Assembly: GCA_965372385.1 (NCBI GenBank) | Contig: CBDVCD010000016.1 | Location: 1-27,449, forward strand | Origin: JASJBU01 sp965372385 | GTDB taxonomy: Bacteria > Pseudomonadota > Gammaproteobacteria > Chromatiales > Chromatiaceae | DNA length: 27,449 bases | Direction of reading: 5' to 3' | In this document: positions 23,895-27,449 of the stretch, in pieces | Layout: each line of letters opens with the position of its first letter | Numbering within the stretch: position 1 is the stretch's first letter | Notes under the pieces: model-generated | Databases searched by the model: none | What the model was told of the DNA's origin: nothing | What the model saw: the letters and a program-made list of their open reading frames with translations, nothing else | Made by a program: the position numbers and the translations under genes

Positions 23895-24611
23895 GTGCCC
23901 ACTCCCAAACTACAACCCTGTTTCGTCATCCACCGACGGGACTACCGCAACACGAGTCTGCTGCTGGAACTCTTCACCCCGGACGAGGGCCGGCTGCCGG
24001 CTATCGCACGAGGCGCGAAATCGGGCCGGGCGGGGAGAGCGATATTATTACAACCGTTTCAGCCGCTCCTGGCTGGTTTGAGCGGAAGGGGCGAGATCAA
24101 GACCCTGGGGCAGGTGGAACCGGAGGGACGACCATTTTCCCTGACCGGCAGGCTGCTCTACTCTGGCTTCTACCTCAATGAACTGTTGATGCGGCTGCTG
24201 GGGCGAAATGATCCCCATGCGGATCTGTTCGCCCACTACCTGGAAGCGCTCACTGCCCTGGCCGGGGGGCGACCGATCGGTGAGACGCTCAGATATTTCG
24301 AGATCGATCTCCTGCGGGCGCTTGGCTATGGGTTGATGCTGGAGCATGAGACTGTGGGAGGTGAGCCGGTTCTGCCGGATCGAGCTTATGACTATCTGAT
24401 CGAACAGGGACCGGTTATCTCAGCGGGTCGGCCTGCAAGCGGGAGCGTGAGTGGACGAACCCTGCTCTGCCTGCATAATAGAGCCACCATGGACCCGGCG
24501 ACGGCAGCGGAGGCGAAAGGCCTGATGCGGCGCATCCTGGCCTTCTATCTTGGCGACAAGCCGCTGAAGAGCCGTGAACTCTTCCGTGGCTTTGTACAAC
24601 CCAACCCCTGA
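23895..24611 (+). CDS. recO: DNA repair protein RecO
   Basis: Recombination mediator that helps load RecA at single-strand gaps with RecR. The 238 residues begin with the conserved OB-fold segment (CFVIHRRDYRNTSLLLELFT, then GARGAK-like IARGAKSG). A helical domain follows (LYSGFYLNELLMRLLGRNDPH; FEIDLLRALGYG). The start is a GTG with GGAG five bases upstream. It lacks the zinc-finger cysteines of some RecO proteins, as is usual in proteobacteria. It is followed by a BREX operon; in many relatives pdxJ follows recO. Confidence 0.94.
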   Translation: MPTPKLQPCFVIHRRDYRNTSLLLELFTPDEGRLPAIARGAKSGRAGRAILLQPFQPLLAGLSGRGEIKTLGQVEPEGRPFSLTGRLLYSGFYLNELLMRLLGRNDPHADLFAHYLEALTALAGGRPIGETLRYFEIDLLRALGYGLMLEHETVGGEPVLPDRAYDYLIEQGPVISAGRPASGSVSGRTLLCLHNRATMDPATAAEAKGLMRRILAFYLGDKPLKSRELFRGFVQPNP

Positions 24612-24682
24612 CTTTGATGAGATGCTTTTGAATCTGTTCCTTTCTGGGCAACATAAGATAGATGCTGGAGGAATGCAGATTC

Positions 24683-25465
24683 ATGGTGAACAGTGACGTG
24701 CTTGAACATTTTGGTTTTAAATTCGGCGTGAGTGGTGCTCACTCAAGCCGGACGATGATGCTTGCTGAGTTAGAAACACTCCTGGCGGCGGTTCAGTGCG
24801 AGTCTACGCAAGCCAACTATGCTGAGCAAATAGTCAAACTGAACCTTCTCTCCAAACCTACGGTAAAGGCTCGCCAGCTTACGCTACGTCATCTCACCGA
24901 GCTCTATTCCCTGAATCCTGAGGTTCCTTTATTCAGAATTCTACGGAAGCTCTGGGATACTGATGCCGCTGCACATCCTATACTGGCCTTGACTCTTTCC
25001 CTCGCGCGAGATCCGCTCTTACGTTTAAGCCGGGACTTTATTCTCGGCCTGCCTGTTGGTCAGTCAATAACGCGTGCAGATACTGAAGAAATTCTTCGGC
25101 AAGCAACAGGTGACCGCTTAAGTGCCGCATCGCTCAAATCCTACGCGCAAAATATTAATGGTTCCTGGACTCAGGCCGGTTACTTGGCTGGCAAAGTGAA
25201 GAAGCAACGCCAGCAACCAACGATCACTCCGACTAATATTACTTACTCCCTGTTCCTCGCCTATCTAGAGGGCGCTACCGGTGAGCGGTTGTTCAATAGT
25301 GTATGGATTCATCTGTTAGATGAGTCTGAAGACAGGCTTTATGAGCTTGCGCAGATTGCCGCACATAGAGGACTTTTAGTTTTCCGTAGAACGGGTGGAG
25401 TTACCGAAGTCAGGTTTCCTGATTATCTAACTCAGGATGAGATGGAGAAACTAGCACATGAGTAA
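24683..25465 (+). CDS. brxA: BREX system protein BrxA (DUF1819)
   Basis: First gene of a BREX phage-defence operon. The 260-residue product is cytoplasmic and largely helical. The N-terminus (FKFGVSGAHSSRTMMLAELE), the central HPILALTLSLARDPLLRLS segment and the C-terminal EVRFPDYLTQDEM stretch fit DUF1819/BrxA, a small DNA-binding helix-turn-helix-type protein in characterised systems. The ATG at 24683 has GGAGG 11 bases upstream; an in-frame ATG at 24662 lacks a site. It overlaps brxB by eight bases. Assignment is supported by the brxB and brxC neighbours. Confidence 0.88.
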   Translation: MVNSDVLEHFGFKFGVSGAHSSRTMMLAELETLLAAVQCESTQANYAEQIVKLNLLSKPTVKARQLTLRHLTELYSLNPEVPLFRILRKLWDTDAAAHPILALTLSLARDPLLRLSRDFILGLPVGQSITRADTEEILRQATGDRLSAASLKSYAQNINGSWTQAGYLAGKVKKQRQQPTITPTNITYSLFLAYLEGATGERLFNSVWIHLLDESEDRLYELAQIAAHRGLLVFRRTGGVTEVRFPDYLTQDEMEKLAHE

Positions 25466-26012
25466 GATTTCGGCATTAATCAACACCTACGAAAAGCACA
25501 TCAGTGTGCCCTGGCAACAAAGCCTTGCGGGCAGTCAGCGTGTGCTTTTCGTAGTCTATGACAAAGCGGATGAGCTTCGCCTACGCGCTCATGTCACTGA
25601 GTTCGAGCTAGTAACACAACACGCCTGGCATGACTGGCATCTTATTGATCTCACCGATGCCTTTCCCAACTGGATGGCGCGCGTCAAATACAAAGAGAGC
25701 TATTTCGAGAACCCTGAAGACCTCGATGGCTATCAGGTTGGTGAGGTTACCGAGTTCACTCGTGATTTGATTAAGCGTCTTAAATCTGATCTTGAGAGCA
25801 ATCAGAATCCAAATCAAGTCACGGCTTTGCTTGGGGTCGGAACACTATTTGGCGTAAGCCACGTCTCCACCCTGGTCAATGGAATCGCATCATCGATTTC
25901 AGGGCGACTCCTGGTGTTCTTCCCGGGGGAGCACGAAAACAACACCTATCGATTGCTGGATGCGAGGGATGGCTGGAACTATCTCGCAGTGCCAATCCTT
26001 GCAGATCAATAA
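25458..26012 (+). CDS. brxB: BREX system protein BrxB (DUF1788)
   Basis: Second gene of the BREX operon (184 aa), intact. It matches DUF1788/BrxB, with signatures RVLFVVYDKADELRLR, LIDLTDAFPNWM and, near the end, LLVFFPGEHENNTYRLLDAR. There is no signal peptide or membrane segment. Its molecular role is unclear, although BrxB is needed for defence in model type 1 systems. It overlaps brxA by eight bases and is followed by brxC after 18 bases. Confidence 0.92.
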   Translation: MSKISALINTYEKHISVPWQQSLAGSQRVLFVVYDKADELRLRAHVTEFELVTQHAWHDWHLIDLTDAFPNWMARVKYKESYFENPEDLDGYQVGEVTEFTRDLIKRLKSDLESNQNPNQVTALLGVGTLFGVSHVSTLVNGIASSISGRLLVFFPGEHENNTYRLLDARDGWNYLAVPILADQ

Positions 26013-26030
26013 CAAAAGGAAGCAAAAAGG

Positions 26031-27449
26031 ATGCTAAACCAAGAACTCTATCAAAAAGACCCTCTCAGCAATCGGCTGGCAAATAACGGCGTTGCTGAGG
26101 TTGCTGAAGATCGCAGCGAGGCAGCTCTCGCAATCTTGCGCTATGAGTTGGAAACCTTTGTCTGTGACGGCCAATACGAAAAAGGGCTGGAAAAGATTCT
26201 CCGGGTTTACCTCGACAACCTCGGCTCGGCCGAACAGCCTGGTGTCTGGATCAGTGGATATTTTGGATCGGGTAAATCACATCTTGCAAAGATGCTCAGG
26301 GCGCTATGGGTCGATGAGGCATTCGCTGATGGTGCAACAGCTAGGAATTTAGCCCATCTTCCGGACTCGGTTAAGGATCTCCTAAAAGAGCTCAGCACGC
26401 AGGGGAAACGCCTGGGTAGTCTCCACGCGGCGGCTGGAAAGCTGGGCGCCGGTGCAAACGATAACGTGCGCTTGACATTGTTGGGCATTGTGTTCAAGTC
26501 CGCGGACCTACCTGAGCAATATCATCAAGCCAGCTTCGTTATGTGGCTTAAAGATGAAGGCTTCTACGACAAGCTAGTTGTAGAGCTAGATAACGCAGGC
26601 GAGACACTGGAGGGTGAGCTGCCTCACATCTACGTCTCACCGGTGCTGTCCAAGGCACTACATACGGTATACCCGGATCTTGCCTCATCACCGCAAGATG
26701 TTCGTCAACTACTCAAGGCACAGTTCCCGGTAGTGACCGATGTCAGTAACGATGACATGGTCAGAGCGATCAAGAACGCGCTATCGGTAGATGGCAAATT
26801 TCCTCTTACCCTAATTGGCCTCGACGAGGTCCAGCAATTCATAGGTGGTGATAGCGACAAGGCATACCGAATCCAAGAGGTTACCGAGACATGTTGTAAG
26901 CGTTTCGCCGGTCGGCTGCAGTTTGTCGGTACTGGGCAAATGGCGCTATCCGGCACCCCGCTACTGCAAAATCTTATGGGACGCTTTCCGGTCCCCATAC
27001 AACTGTAAGACGCTGATGTTGAAGGCGTTATCCGGAAAATCATTCTTGCCAAGAAGGCCTCCGCTATTCCGGTTCTTCAGGAGAACCTGACCAAAAATCT
27101 AGGCGAGATCTCGCGTCATTTGCGCGGCACGAAACTGGAACATCGAACCGATGACGAGAACGTCATGGTGGCGGATTATCCAATTCTCCCAACTCGGCGG
27201 CGGTTTTGGGAACGCGTGCTTAGGACGGTTGATACCACCGGCACTGTCTCGCAGCTTCGTAATCAGCTTCGCATTGTGCATGAGGCGGCTCAAGCAAACG
27301 CCAGTGCGCAGGTGGGTGAGGTCGTGGGTGCGGAATTCATCTATGACCAGATCTCATCCAACCTGCTGCAAACAGCAGTCATGTCGCGTGAAGTCTATGA
27401 ACCAGCCCTTTCAAGGTAGGAATTTTACCCCTTGAGCAGCTTAGCAGTA
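26031..27449 (+). pseudogene. brxC: BREX ATPase BrxC, interrupted by in-frame stops; also runs off the right edge
   Basis: BrxC is a very large AAA-type ATPase (commonly more than 1,000 residues), required for BREX. Here the first 325 codons are open and carry the Walker A motif GYFGSGKS (76-83) and Walker B LTLIGLDE (259-266). Codon 326 (27006-27008) is TAA directly after FPVPIQL. The same frame then continues with family-like protein sequence (DADVEGVIRKIILAKK; FIYDQISSNLLQT) for 136 codons until a TAG at 27417-27419. The single TAA could be a one-base change (for example TCA to TAA). After about 27395 the similarity becomes doubtful. Probably a pseudogene; a sequencing error at 27006 cannot be excluded. 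Confidence 0.85.

Noticed and set aside
27006..27008. Programmed readthrough or recoding of the TAA in brxC
   Set aside because: No known recoding context or downstream structure was seen, and a second in-frame stop follows; simple inactivation or sequence error is more likely.
1..27449. CRISPR arrays, tRNA or rRNA genes
   Set aside because: No regularly spaced direct repeats, cloverleaf-like sequence or rRNA segments were recognised by eye; this is not a substitute for a dedicated scan.

Overview
The window reads as chromosomal DNA of a gammaproteobacterium with an anaerobic or microaerobic respiratory lifestyle. The evidence is the conserved nadB / rpoE-rseABC / lepA-lepB-rnc-era-recO neighbourhood, SdhE-YgfX, and respiratory genes for hydrogen and for extracellular electron transfer. 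A sulfur-oxidising lineage near Chromatiales/Sedimenticolaceae is my guess from the overall gene mix. No marker here proves it.

Layout. 1-4861 (minus strand) is a hybO-hybA-hybB-hybC operon for a membrane-bound uptake [NiFe] hydrogenase (Hyd-2 type); hybC runs off the left edge. A 584-base spacer (4862-5445) carries an FNR-like box and an unassigned structured RNA-like element. It is followed by an unrecognised plus-strand gene (5446-6390). 6446-8088 (minus strand) holds a stand-alone helix-hairpin-helix protein like the N-terminal part of PolX polymerases, a doubtful small ORF overlapping a dispersed repeat, and a PEBP/YbhB-family protein. 8474-11562 (plus strand) encodes a decaheme cytochrome and an MtrB/PioB-family outer-membrane barrel, a porin-cytochrome conduit with no surface cytochrome in view. 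A nested inverted-repeat element (11585-11756) separates it from sdhE-ygfX, which converge on nadB.

14438-24611 is a long same-strand block: rpoE-rseA-rseB-rseC-degP (the envelope-stress sigma factor, its regulators and an effector protease), a glutaredoxin-like gene, lepA, lepB, a DUF4845 gene, rnc, era and recO. A roughly 240-base element with terminal inverted repeats sits exactly between rseB and rseC and appears to supply the rseC ribosome-binding site.

24683 to the right edge is the start of a BREX phage-defence operon (brxA, brxB, brxC) directly after recO. brxC is interrupted by an in-frame TAA and, 411 bases later, an in-frame TAG, so the copy looks inactivated.

Taken together: H2 oxidation feeding quinones (Hyb), a possible periplasm-to-outside electron conduit (MtrAB-like), flavinylation of succinate dehydrogenase and NAD synthesis, envelope stress control, and a decayed defence island at a housekeeping junction. 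I saw no tRNA, rRNA, CRISPR array or transposase gene.
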